Notes under the pieces: generated by a model
What the model saw: only the letters and a program-made list of their open reading frames with translations
Database searches by the model: none
Told to the model about the DNA's origin: nothing
Shown: in pieces, positions 37,607 to 45,870 of the stretch
Layout: each line of letters begins with the position of its first letter
How positions within the stretch are numbered: the stretch's first letter is position 1
Made by a program: the position numbers and the translations under genes
Origin: an uncultured Prevotellaceae bacterium
Lineage (GTDB): Bacteria; Bacteroidota; Bacteroidia; Bacteroidales; Bacteroidaceae
Assembly (NCBI GenBank): GCA_945865175.1
Contig: CAMBDA010000016.1
Location: forward strand, 1 to 64,000
DNA: 64,000 nt
Reading direction: 5' to 3'

Positions 37607-38835
37607 GCCGTCCCTTCATTGCCGTCATCGGTGGTGGTGCGGCTGGCTCCATGGCAGCCATCGAAATCAAGCGCCGGCTCCCTCATGCCCGTGTGGCGGT
37701 GTATGAGGCAGGTCGGCGTTTGCTGGCCAAGGTGTCGGTCACCGGTGGAGGGCGGTGCAATCTCACCAACAGTTTTTCGGGAGTCTCGTCGATGGAACAG
37801 GTGTATCCTCGTGGGGCACGGCTGATGAAGCGGCTTTTCCGGCAGTTCAGCCACACCGATGCCTATGCGTGGTTTGAGCGTGAGGGCGTGCAGCTGGTCA
37901 CCCAGGATGACCAGTGTGTGTTTCCGCGCTCTCAGAATGCCATGGAGATTGTGGACACGCTTATGGGGCTGCTTCGCCGGCTGGATGTAGAGATTGCTAC
38001 AGGCTGTCGGATGGATGGCCTCATGCCTGTTTCCGGCGGGGGCTATCGCATACATTTTGCTGCCGGGACCGAGGTCCTGGCGGATGTGGTAGTGGTTACT
38101 ACGGGTGGTTCACCCAAGGATGCCGGGCTCGACATGTTCCGCCGTTTGTCGTTGGCCGTTGAGCCCCCTGTGCCCTCGCTCTTCAGCCTTTGCCTGCCCG
38201 GTCACCCCCTCACTGGCCTCATGGGAACAGTAGTGGCCGACACGGCTGTCTCGATCCCCGGTACGCGCTATCGTGCGTGTGGCCCCCTGCTTGTCACCCA
38301 TTGGGGACTGAGCGGTCCTGCCATGCTGAAGCTGTCCTCCCATGCTGCGCGTCTGCTCCATGAGCGTGCCTATCGCACACCTGTCATCGTCAACTGGATG
38401 GGTGGCGTCAGCGAGGAGGCCGTAGCCGACGAACTGTCGCGCCTGGCGGCCAGTCATCCCCACAAACTGGTGCACAGCATCTTCCCTCTTTGCTTCAACA
38501 GCCGCCTGTGGGCCTATTTCCTTCAGCAGGCACGCATTGCACCGGAGACCCGGTGGAACGGCCTTGACAGGAAAAGCCTGAACCGCCTGGTGGCCCTGCT
38601 CACGGGGCAGCAGCTCCAGGTGGACGGCAAGAACCGTTTCAAGGAGGAATTTGTCACCTGTGGGGGTGTTGCCCTGTCTAATGTCGATTCGTCTACATTG
38701 GAGTGTCGCCGCCTTCCTGGGCTCTATTTTGCAGGGGAGGTGCTCGATGTGGACGCCGTCACCGGCGGTTTCAATCTGCAGGCTGCCTGGACCATGGGAT
38801 ATGTGGTGGGGCGAAGTGTGGGGGAAAGGGGATGA
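37603..38835 (+). CDS. HI0933/YhiN-family flavoprotein (NAD(P)/FAD-dependent oxidoreductase)
   Basis: 410 residues. FAD-binding GGGAAGSMAA near the N terminus, GGGRCNLTNS, and the C-terminal CGGVALSNVDSSTLECRRLPGLYFAGEVLDVDAVTGG region define the family. It seems to start at TTG 37603, whose last two bases lie in the TGA stop of the reductase gene (TTGA overlap), which implies coupled translation. No signal peptide, so it should be cytoplasmic. The family has no settled reaction. The conserved position may be fortuitous or may supply electrons to the polyferredoxin. Confidence 0.85.
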   Translation: MSRPFIAVIGGGAAGSMAAIEIKRRLPHARVAVYEAGRRLLAKVSVTGGGRCNLTNSFSGVSSMEQVYPRGARLMKRLFRQFSHTDAYAWFEREGVQLVTQDDQCVFPRSQNAMEIVDTLMGLLRRLDVEIATGCRMDGLMPVSGGGYRIHFAAGTEVLADVVVVTTGGSPKDAGLDMFRRLSLAVEPPVPSLFSLCLPGHPLTGLMGTVVADTAVSIPGTRYRACGPLLVTHWGLSGPAMLKLSSHAARLLHERAYRTPVIVNWMGGVSEEAVADELSRLAASHPHKLVHSIFPLCFNSRLWAYFLQQARIAPETRWNGLDRKSLNRLVALLTGQQLQVDGKNRFKEEFVTCGGVALSNVDSSTLECRRLPGLYFAGEVLDVDAVTGGFNLQAAWTMGYVVGRSVGERG

Positions 38836-38874
38836 ATTCATCGATCCGCTTGAGGCTTGCGAGGGACTCGAGAA

Positions 38875-38917
38875 AAAGGTTTGGGGACTCTAAAAATTCT
38901 AGAGCCCCCAAACCTTT
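38875..38917. terminator. Bidirectional terminator between the redox operon and nhaA
   Basis: A 17-nt inverted repeat (38875-38891 with 38901-38917) with one mismatch and a 9-nt loop. On the minus strand the stem runs into TTTTT, so it is the stronger terminator for nhaA. Both flanking genes end within 45 bp. Confidence 0.75.
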
Positions 38918-38930
38918 ACTTAGGGAATAG

Positions 38931-40304
38931 TCACGCTGGGAAATCGCCTTTCTTGGGCAGGCTGTGGTTGAGCATCAGGCTGCCCATGAGGGCGCTGGCC
39001 ACCGTACCACACAGGATGCCCAGCTTGGCATCGTTCAGATAATCAATGTGGCCGACGGGCGAATAGCTGATGTCGGCCATGAACGTGCTCACTGTGAAAC
39101 CGATGCCGCACAGCATGCACACGCCTGCAAAGGCTGCCCAGTTGGCATTGCCGGGCATCTGCACAAGGCCCGTACGGATGCTTACCCAGCTGAAGGTGAA
39201 CACACCCACGAACTTGCCCACCAGCAGGCCCATGAATACGCTAAGTCCTACACCGCTCACCAGACTCTCAATGCCCATGTTCGAGAAGTCAACACCCGCA
39301 TTGGCAAAGGCAAAGAGCGGAATAATGATGTAGTTGATGGGGCTCTTGAGCTGGTCTTCCAGGTTCTGGAGCGGGCTGATGAGGTGGTCGCTGGCGCTCT
39401 CGATGCTCTTGAGCAGCGAAATTTGGTCGTCCGAGAGCACGGCGGGCTTGTTGCGCTCTTCTCTGGTGACCTCTATCACGGGGAAGAGGCCGATGTTGTG
39501 GCGGATGCGCTCGATGTAGAACTTGGTGCCGTTGCTCAGATTGGCGGGCACACAGAATGCCAGCAGCACACCGGCGATGGTGGAGTGGATGCCGCTGCCT
39601 TGCATGAAGTACCACAGCGCCAGCCCTATGCCCATGTAGAAAATTGTGGCACGCACCTGGCGCAGGTTGCCTACTGCCAGAATGGCTACGCACAGCAGCG
39701 CGTAAAGCAGGTAGGTGGTGTTGAGATGGTCGGTATATTTGATGGCAATCACCAGTATGCCGCCCAGGTCATCGGCCACGGCCAGTGCGGCCAGAAACAC
39801 CTTGAGCCCGATGGGTACCCGCTTGCTGAACATGCTGAGCACGCCCAGCGAGAAGGCGATGTCGGTGGCCATGGGGATGGCCATGCCGCGCTCCGCTATG
39901 GGATCGGAAAGTGTGAGGCCGCACAGGAAGAAGAACACGATTACAGGCACAATCATGCCTCCACACGCGCCTATGACAGGCAGCAGCGCCTTCTTCACCG
40001 AGGAGAGCTCGCCACACAGTACTTCACGCTTGATTTCCAGTCCTACGCTGAGGAAGAAGATGGCCATCAGGAAGTCGTTGATAAAGGCCCCCAGGGTCAT
40101 GGGATGTCCGGCATGGGTGAAGATGTTGAAACCGCCCAGGCTCAGCTGTACGGGCAGTGTCCACAGATGTTTGTAGAGTTCGCGCGTGGCGTCCATATTG
40201 GCCACCACCAGCGCCAGCAGGGTGGATGCCACCAGAAGGATGCTGCTGTTCACATACTTGCGTATGGTGCTGATAAACGCGTAGTTGTTGAAGCTTTGTG
40301 CCAT
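38931..40304 (-). CDS. nhaA: Na+/H+ antiporter NhaA
   Basis: 457 residues from the ATG at 40304 (MAQSFNNYAF); the in-frame ATG upstream overlaps a T tract and the neighbouring gene end. About twelve membrane helices. The transport-site acids are in AIPMATDIAFSLGVL and ALAVADDLGGI. It exports Na+ in exchange for protons. An insertion of about 50 hydrophilic residues (RHNIGLFPVIEVTREERN onwards) lies mid-protein, common in Bacteroidota NhaA. Confidence 0.96.
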   Translation of the reverse strand: MAQSFNNYAFISTIRKYVNSSILLVASTLLALVVANMDATRELYKHLWTLPVQLSLGGFNIFTHAGHPMTLGAFINDFLMAIFFLSVGLEIKREVLCGELSSVKKALLPVIGACGGMIVPVIVFFFLCGLTLSDPIAERGMAIPMATDIAFSLGVLSMFSKRVPIGLKVFLAALAVADDLGGILVIAIKYTDHLNTTYLLYALLCVAILAVGNLRQVRATIFYMGIGLALWYFMQGSGIHSTIAGVLLAFCVPANLSNGTKFYIERIRHNIGLFPVIEVTREERNKPAVLSDDQISLLKSIESASDHLISPLQNLEDQLKSPINYIIIPLFAFANAGVDFSNMGIESLVSGVGLSVFMGLLVGKFVGVFTFSWVSIRTGLVQMPGNANWAAFAGVCMLCGIGFTVSTFMADISYSPVGHIDYLNDAKLGILCGTVASALMGSLMLNHSLPKKGDFPA

Positions 40305-40342
40305 TGTTGTTTTGTTTTTTTTTTTTGTTGTGTGAATGAATG

Positions 40343-41449
40343 TCAGCCTTGCAGACATTCGTCAATGAATGCCTTGATGGCCGGATAGTTCTTTTCGATG
40401 CTCAGGAGCAGGTGGTACTGGTTGTTGGCACGCACGAAGTTGTGGGTGGGGTACTGGCACTTCCAGTACTTGTCGCCGCTCAGGTAGTCCCAGAGGAAGC
40501 GCACGCACTGCATGTAGGGGAACAGGGCCACTGCATAGGGCAGGTTCTCAATCTCTACGGGCTGCAGGAACTGGCCGGCGCTCTTGAGGTAGCCCTTGGT
40601 GAAGGCCTTGTAGATGTCCATGTTGAAGGCCACCTTGTCCATCTCGGGGCAGTCCTCGGCCACCATGTTGGCTCCCGTGCGCAGGAAATCGCCATAGTCT
40701 GAGAAGATGAAGTTGGGCATTACCGTGTCCAGGTCGATGACGCACAGCACCTGGTCCTTGTCGTCGAAGAGCATGTTGTTCACCTTGGTGTCGCAGTGGC
40801 ACACACGCTTGGGCAGCACGCCTTCGCGTCCCATGCGTTCGGCTTTGCACATCTCCTCGGCGCGGGCCTCTATCCCGGCCAGCAGTTCCTGTACCTGGGG
40901 CTCGTGCAGCCTTCCGGCAGGGTCGGCATTCACCACCTCGCGCAGTTGCTGCAGGCGGAACTCCATGTTGTGGAAGTCCTTGATGGTTTCGCCCAGTTCC
41001 ACAGGTATGTCGGCCAGCATCGACTGGAACTCGCCGAAGGCCAGACCGGCGGCATAGCTGCTCTCAGGGTTCACGGCTTGCTTGGTGATGGCATCGGGGA
41101 TGAACACCATGATGCGCCAGTATTGTTCGTCCACCACGGCATAGAGCTGCTCTTTGTTGTCCTTTACGGGGATGAAAGTGAGCACCTTGCGGTCGATGTC
41201 GGTGGCTTCCTTTGCCTCCAGCTTGGTGCGGATGTGGGTGGTGACGGCGTAGATGTTGCGCATCACCATGGCCACGTCGGGGAACACGTTGTCGTTGACG
41301 CGCTGAAGCACGTAATTGGGACAGTCGGCCTCTTCAGTGATTACCCGCAGCGTGTCGTTGATCAGTCCGGCTCCGAGAGGCTCAATCTTGCTCACTGTAC
41401 CTTTGATTGCAAATTGCGACACGATGTCGCGCAGTTTGTCTTCGTTCAT
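40343..41449 (-). CDS. APH-fold sugar kinase, similar to N-acetylhexosamine 1-kinase (NahK)
   Basis: 368 residues. Aminoglycoside-phosphotransferase fold with the catalytic loop HCDTKVNNMLFD and the metal-binding VIDLDTVMPN. The HxDTKxNN and DLDT pattern with the following FSDYGDFLR resembles NahK, which phosphorylates GlcNAc or GalNAc at C1, rather than antibiotic kinases. No signal peptide. It sits 38 bp ahead of nhaA and 68 bp behind the macroglobulin-like gene; the grouping does not suggest a pathway. An antibiotic-resistance role is unlikely. Confidence 0.72.
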   Translation of the reverse strand: MNEDKLRDIVSQFAIKGTVSKIEPLGAGLINDTLRVITEEADCPNYVLQRVNDNVFPDVAMVMRNIYAVTTHIRTKLEAKEATDIDRKVLTFIPVKDNKEQLYAVVDEQYWRIMVFIPDAITKQAVNPESSYAAGLAFGEFQSMLADIPVELGETIKDFHNMEFRLQQLREVVNADPAGRLHEPQVQELLAGIEARAEEMCKAERMGREGVLPKRVCHCDTKVNNMLFDDKDQVLCVIDLDTVMPNFIFSDYGDFLRTGANMVAEDCPEMDKVAFNMDIYKAFTKGYLKSAGQFLQPVEIENLPYAVALFPYMQCVRFLWDYLSGDKYWKCQYPTHNFVRANNQYHLLLSIEKNYPAIKAFIDECLQG

Positions 41450-41517
41450 GGTTTTTCTTTTTTGAGTGTTAGTTTTTTTGTTAGTTATTTTGTATCAGCA
41501 TGATGCGTGAATGGGGC

Positions 41518-44271
41518 CTATTTCTTCTTGCCGCTGCCGGGCAGCAGCAAGCCTGTCTGTGGCGCACCGTCGGTAGCCATTCCTTCCACGCTCACGGCCA
41601 CGCGTGTGGTGCTGCTGTTGTTCCAGCATTCCACCTGCGCCTTGCCCTGTGCATCCAGTCGGAGATTGGGCTCCCAGAAGAGCGTACGGCGATAGTCCTT
41701 GGTCTCGGGCAGGGGCTTGTGGCTGTAGTCGGGCCGGTAGAAGTCTTCACACACGGAAAATCCGTTGAGGATGTAGCGGCGGTCGCGGTACACGGCGCGT
41801 CGCCCCTCGTTGGGCAGCAGGCGCAGGTCGATGGTCACCTCGGGCTGGTCGCTTTGCTGGTATGTGGGGTCGCCCTCGCGGCGTGGGCAGTAGTCGGTGT
41901 AGATATACACCTTGTCCAGCATGGCCAGGTGGTTGTAGCGGTCGCGCTCCTTGTCGCTCATGTTATAGGTGGCCGTACGTGTGTCAAAGCGGTTCACGAT
42001 GTTGTAGCGCCTCTCCATGTTCATGTCGCCGATATAGGTGCGTGCCAGATTCTGGGCAAAGGCGGCATAGCCGGTGTACACGCCCGTGTTGAAACCTGCG
42101 TCGCACACCTCGTTGAAGGCCGTGTAGGCATCAATCACGAAGGCGGGCTTGCTGGCGGTGAAGCCGCGTTTGATGCTGCGGCGCGTCCCCACGTTGATTT
42201 GCTGCAGCGTGTGTGTACCGTCGGGGTTCTGGACAGCTGTGCCGTCAGCGCTTATCTCGGTGTTGCCCATCGTATTGCAGTGGTACCACGCATACGGTTT
42301 CACAAAGCGGGGATGGATGGGGTTGAGCTTCACGTAGAATTCGGGGTAGTTGGGGGCACCGTCCCCGTCCTCGGCCTCCTTCACCCAGATGGGTGGCTGC
42401 CCGCCGTTCCACTTGGTGGTGTCCGATGCGCCCAGGAAGAAGAAGCATTGCTCAAAAAACCGCGGACTTTCTATCTGGAAAGTGCCGTTCTTGGTGTCCA
42501 CCTCGCCCACTACGTTTTCGCTGGCACCGGGTTTCACAAATTCGGCGTGCATGCGCACCTCGTGTTTGAGGTTGCTTTCCTTCTGGTAGAACCTGTCTGC
42601 AGCCTCGTTGGTTTGTGGCTTGTCTGCGGGGGCCGGGCTGTTGCTGTTCTGTGAGTGGGTGTTTTCGGTCATCGTGTTGCCCGTCTGTGCTACGGCATTT
42701 TCAAACTCCTTCGTCTGCAGAGCACCGCTCTCGGCCTCGTAATGGTTCACCATCCCTTTCATCAGGGGGGTGCGTTCGGGGATGTGGGTGAGCACGAATG
42801 CGCCAGGGGCGGTCATCGTATGCCAGTCGTGCCTGCGCCACCCCTGGATCATCAGCAGCAGGTCCAGGTCCTGGGCGCGCTGTGCGTCGTCGGCCTCGAA
42901 GTAGTAGCGCGGATTCTCCACAAAACCCTTTATCTGGCTGCTCAGCAACATTTCGCTCAGTATGTCGGCGTTGTCGTACAGGGCCTCCGTGTGGGCCGCA
43001 TCGCGCACGGCCACGCTCACCGTGCTGCCGGGTGTTCCCAGCACGGACACACTGATGTGCTCAAAGGGCTTGTAGTTGTCTTTCACGCCGTCAATCTTCA
43101 CGTTCTGTGCCTTGAAGCCGGGCTGGCGCACAAATACCATGCGGTCGGCATACACGCGGCCTTGTGCGTCGAACACCGTGAACTGGGCAATGCCCGTAGG
43201 CCATTTCGAGGTGTCAAAGGTCACCGTGCGTGTGGCACTGGGCTCCGTCTGCTGGAAGTCGGAGAGTACGCCCTCATGCATCACCGTCACACCCAGGGGC
43301 AACGGCTGGGTGGCGCCCGCCGTGTGCAGGGTCAGTTGCAGGGTGCCCTCTCCTGGCACGGCCGTGAGGCTACATCCCTCGTTCTCCGTCTCGGGCAGCT
43401 GTGCGGTGGCCGTGCCGCCGTCCCATGTCAGGGTGGCTGTGTATTTCTTTCCCGCTTCGGGGGTGAAGGTGACGCTGCCGCGTCCGCGCCGTTCGGCCTT
43501 TGCCTGGGCCACCTGCTGTCCGGCACCGTCCTTTACCGTGAGCGTGCCTGCCACATGGCGGCCTTCCTCGTCGTTGGCCTCAAAGGCCACCCTGTTTGCC
43601 GCTCCGGCCACCAGATGGCCGCCCTCGGGATAGAAGGTCACCGTAGCCTGGGTGCCCTTCTCCTGCTGCTTGAACACGCGGCTCATGGGGCGCAGGGTCA
43701 TGTCGGGCGTGTAGTCGCCCGGTGTCAGGGGTTTGTCGTAGATGGGGAACACACGGCTGTACAGCTTGTCATAGTCCAGATAGTACTGCTTGCTCATCTG
43801 TTTGCTGAAGAACCACCGTTCGGCATCCTTCGTGTGGGCATGTTCATAGGCACCCCAGTTGAGCTGCCAGCGGGTGTAGGCCCTCAGTTCGTAGAATCCG
43901 CCGTAGAGCGTGTCGGGGAGGCAGAACGAGCCGTGCCCCTGTCCGTCCTTCATCTCCAGCAGCTGTCGCTCCACCAGATAGCCGTCCTGATTGAACAGCT
44001 CCGCATACAGTACGCCGCTTATCTGGCTGGGTGCGCCTGTGTCGGTGCGCCTGAGGTAGGCCTTGTAGTAGATGGTATCGCCCAGATAGTAGCAGGTGTT
44101 GTCCATGTGGACGAAGACCTGTTCCTGGGGCAGGGCCTTTCCGAATTTTTGCAGCCTTTCGGCCCACCCTTCCAGTGTGGAGGGGGGCGTGGCTGTCTGT
44201 CCGCTGGCACAGATGGCCAAGAACCAGACCATTGCGGAGGTGAGTATACGATATTTCATGGGCTTTTTCAT
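41518..44271 (-). CDS. Large exported protein with macroglobulin (MG2-like) domains
   Basis: 917 residues from the ATG at 44271 (MKKPMKYRILTSAM; a second ATG at 44259 is possible). Signal peptide ends CASG-Q near residue 24. The segment after residue 45 (VHMDNTCYYLGDTIYYKAYLR, with DGYLVERQLLEM) is typical of MG2 domains of alpha-2-macroglobulins, and a further beta-sandwich follows (FYPEGGHLVAGAANRVAFEA). The rest has beta-rich regions and a plug-like stretch around YILNGFSVCEDF. There is no thioester CxEQ motif. Similar proteins in Bacteroidota act in the envelope but have no defined task. Confidence 0.68.
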   Translation of the reverse strand: MKKPMKYRILTSAMVWFLAICASGQTATPPSTLEGWAERLQKFGKALPQEQVFVHMDNTCYYLGDTIYYKAYLRRTDTGAPSQISGVLYAELFNQDGYLVERQLLEMKDGQGHGSFCLPDTLYGGFYELRAYTRWQLNWGAYEHAHTKDAERWFFSKQMSKQYYLDYDKLYSRVFPIYDKPLTPGDYTPDMTLRPMSRVFKQQEKGTQATVTFYPEGGHLVAGAANRVAFEANDEEGRHVAGTLTVKDGAGQQVAQAKAERRGRGSVTFTPEAGKKYTATLTWDGGTATAQLPETENEGCSLTAVPGEGTLQLTLHTAGATQPLPLGVTVMHEGVLSDFQQTEPSATRTVTFDTSKWPTGIAQFTVFDAQGRVYADRMVFVRQPGFKAQNVKIDGVKDNYKPFEHISVSVLGTPGSTVSVAVRDAAHTEALYDNADILSEMLLSSQIKGFVENPRYYFEADDAQRAQDLDLLLMIQGWRRHDWHTMTAPGAFVLTHIPERTPLMKGMVNHYEAESGALQTKEFENAVAQTGNTMTENTHSQNSNSPAPADKPQTNEAADRFYQKESNLKHEVRMHAEFVKPGASENVVGEVDTKNGTFQIESPRFFEQCFFFLGASDTTKWNGGQPPIWVKEAEDGDGAPNYPEFYVKLNPIHPRFVKPYAWYHCNTMGNTEISADGTAVQNPDGTHTLQQINVGTRRSIKRGFTASKPAFVIDAYTAFNEVCDAGFNTGVYTGYAAFAQNLARTYIGDMNMERRYNIVNRFDTRTATYNMSDKERDRYNHLAMLDKVYIYTDYCPRREGDPTYQQSDQPEVTIDLRLLPNEGRRAVYRDRRYILNGFSVCEDFYRPDYSHKPLPETKDYRRTLFWEPNLRLDAQGKAQVECWNNSSTTRVAVSVEGMATDGAPQTGLLLPGSGKKK

Positions 44272-44291
44272 TTTCTCAGTCAAATTCTTTG

Positions 44292-44322
44292 CAAATTTAC
44301 AAAGAAAATCTGATGTGGACAA
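44292..44322 (-). promoter_or_regulatory. Promoter of the macroglobulin-like gene (and perhaps the kinase and nhaA genes)
   Basis: Minus strand TTTG ending at 44320, exactly 20 bp, then TAAATTTG at 44299-44292, 20 bp before the ATG. Consensus housekeeping promoter. Confidence 0.65.
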
Positions 44323-44369
44323 ATGAAACCGTTTTTTCTTTGCTTGTTCTGCGTATGAGTGAGGTGTTT

Positions 44370-44771
44370 GCGTTCCGCGTTCCCTGCGATACGCTTTGTA
44401 CCTGCACACCTCACACCCCGCTACCCTGTTTTGAGGCCAGGAGAGGATATTATAAGAGAGAAACAATGGAATTTTGTGTTAATAAATACTAATTCATTAC
44501 GCGCGCGCGATGTAGACTCAGAATTGGTATATAGGAACGATTGATTAGTAGATAGAATACATATCTCACACCCCAAATCGCATCGACGGAACGCGGAACG
44601 CAGGGAACGCCCAGGGCATAGAACAGGGCCGCGTTGCTGTCTAACTGGAGAAAAATTGCGGCCCAACTGGGTAGCAAAATTTTTCCAGTTGGGTAGCAAA
44701 AAGGGGGTGCTTTACGCCCTCTCCAGACCCACGGAAAGGCAAGCGTTCCGCGTTCCCTGCGATACGCATGC
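44370..44771. repeat. Dispersed intergenic palindromic repeat, copy 2, with GCGTTCC repeats
   Basis: This fills most of the 725-bp gene-free gap 44272-44996. A 25-bp direct repeat (GCGTTCCGCGTTCC followed by CTGCGATACGC) occurs at 44370-44394 and 44743-44767; an inverted, shuffled relative with three GGAACGC units lies at 44588-44610. Between them is a 9-bp inverted pair CCCAACTGG/CCAGTTGGG (44662-44670 and 44685-44693) and two GGGTAGCAAAA direct repeats (44669-44679 and 44691-44701). The elements match copy 1 at 21010-21139 on the opposite strand. Open frames here are short and overlap the repeats; none is credible. Confidence 0.7.
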
Positions 44772-44845
44772 GGGCGTGCACACACGTTGGGGCAGCCCGA
44801 CTGCGCGGCAGGTCGGAAACAGGGCAACGCCAGGTCGGAAATCGC

Positions 44846-44876
44846 TTGCAAGGATGGAAAAGTCGTCGTAACTTTG
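44846..44876 (+). promoter_or_regulatory. Consensus plus-strand promoter with no clear gene downstream
   Basis: TTG at 44846-44848, 20 bp, TAACTTTG at 44869-44876. The first plausible start on this strand is ATG 44964, which reads MNKNKNLCLGG and then runs antisense through the anti-sigma-like gene. See findings. Confidence 0.5.
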
Positions 44877-44996
44877 CACCGTCGGAATGCAGGAAAGGGC
44901 AGAAGATGCCATCGGCAGGAGACGCATAAACAGCTAAATGCCCACACTAAAACTTTTCACAACATGAACAAGAACAAGAATCTCTGCCTTGGGGGG

Positions 44997-45374
44997 TCAT
45001 CTGTTGCTGCCCTGAAGATACTGTGTCACCACCACTCCCGAGGTGACAATCGCCGAGAGCAGGATCAGCAGGGCCACGCGGCCGTATTGTCCCAGCATCA
45101 CCAGCGGGACAAAGGGGATGTGGAGGGTGAAGAGCGGGCTGCCTGCAGGCCACAGCAGGACGAGGGCCAGGCACACACCGCCCAGCACTGCGCCGCAGGC
45201 AAAGGCTACTACGGCTGCCCTGTGCAGGCGGCGAAGCTGCACCTCCTGCATGTGGCGCACATGCTCTACGGCATCCAGCCGGTGGGACAGCTGCTCCATA
45301 AATGTGCGACTGTCGCTCACTTGGGGGTCGAATCCCTCAAAGAGGCGGTCAATGTCAGAATAATCCTGTGTCAT
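44997..45374 (-). CDS. Small two-helix membrane protein, possible anti-sigma factor
   Basis: 125 residues from the ATG at 45374, which overlaps the sigma-factor stop by 20 bp. The first 60 residues are soluble and charged (DIDRLFEGFDPQVSD, FMEQLSHRLDAVEHV), followed by two membrane helices (about 53-74 and 87-113). The position directly behind an ECF sigma gene and the cytoplasmic-domain-plus-membrane layout suggest an anti-sigma factor, but no zinc-binding HxxxCxxC motif is present, so it is not a ZAS-type protein. I do not recognise the family. Confidence 0.7.
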   Translation of the reverse strand: MTQDYSDIDRLFEGFDPQVSDSRTFMEQLSHRLDAVEHVRHMQEVQLRRLHRAAVVAFACGAVLGGVCLALVLLWPAGSPLFTLHIPFVPLVMLGQYGRVALLILLSAIVTSGVVVTQYLQGSNR

Positions 45375-45849
45375 TTCTTTTGCAAATTTTCTTGAGTTCA
45401 TCTCGCCCGCGCGACATCTGCTTCCTCACAGCCTCCTCGCTGCAGTCCTCTATCTGGCTGATTTCGTGTATGCTATAGCCCTTCAGGTAATAGAGCAGGA
45501 TGGCGGTGCGCTCCTTGGGCGGCAGGGTGGCCAGTGCGGCATAGAGCGCTTGGTAGCGGAAAGCGTCGTCGGCCCTTTGTGTACTGGCTATCTGGCAGTT
45601 GTGGTCCAGGGCAATCTCGGGTGTGCGACGCCGCTTGTGGTCGAGGAAGGTGTTGTAGGCAATCTTGTAGATCCAGGCTGTCAGCCGTTCCGATTCCGCC
45701 ATGCCGGCCGAGGCCAGGAAGGCCTTCACCAGAGCATCCTGGGCAATGTCGTCGGCCTCGTCGGCATGGCCGCAGCAGAGGGCGAGCAGAAACTGCCGCA
45801 GCTTTTTCTGCTCACCGCTCACCAGAGCTGTAAATCTCTCGCGGGTCAT
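45355..45849 (-). CDS. ECF-type RNA polymerase sigma factor
   Basis: 164 residues. Region 2 contains DEADDIAQDALVKAF and the promoter-melting stretch RLTAWIYKIAYNTFLDHKRRR; region 4 contains LPPKERTAILLYYLKGYSIHEISQIEDCSEEAVRKQMSRGRDELK. It lies 21 bp behind the DUF6249 gene and overlaps the next gene. ECF factors of this kind redirect polymerase in answer to envelope or extracellular signals; the regulon cannot be deduced here. Confidence 0.93.
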   Translation of the reverse strand: MTRERFTALVSGEQKKLRQFLLALCCGHADEADDIAQDALVKAFLASAGMAESERLTAWIYKIAYNTFLDHKRRRTPEIALDHNCQIASTQRADDAFRYQALYAALATLPPKERTAILLYYLKGYSIHEISQIEDCSEEAVRKQMSRGRDELKKICKRNDTGLF

Positions 45850-45870
45850 TGTGGCGTGGGGTAGGGACGA

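Noticed and set aside
40343-41449. Aminoglycoside resistance kinase
   Set aside because: The fold is shared, but the HCDTKVNN and DLDTVMPN pattern is closer to hexosamine kinases and the setting has no resistance genes.
44421-44947. Short minus-strand frames in the repeat region
   Set aside because: They are built from the dispersed repeat; peptide similarity to the frame at 21081 comes from the repeat itself and not from a protein family.
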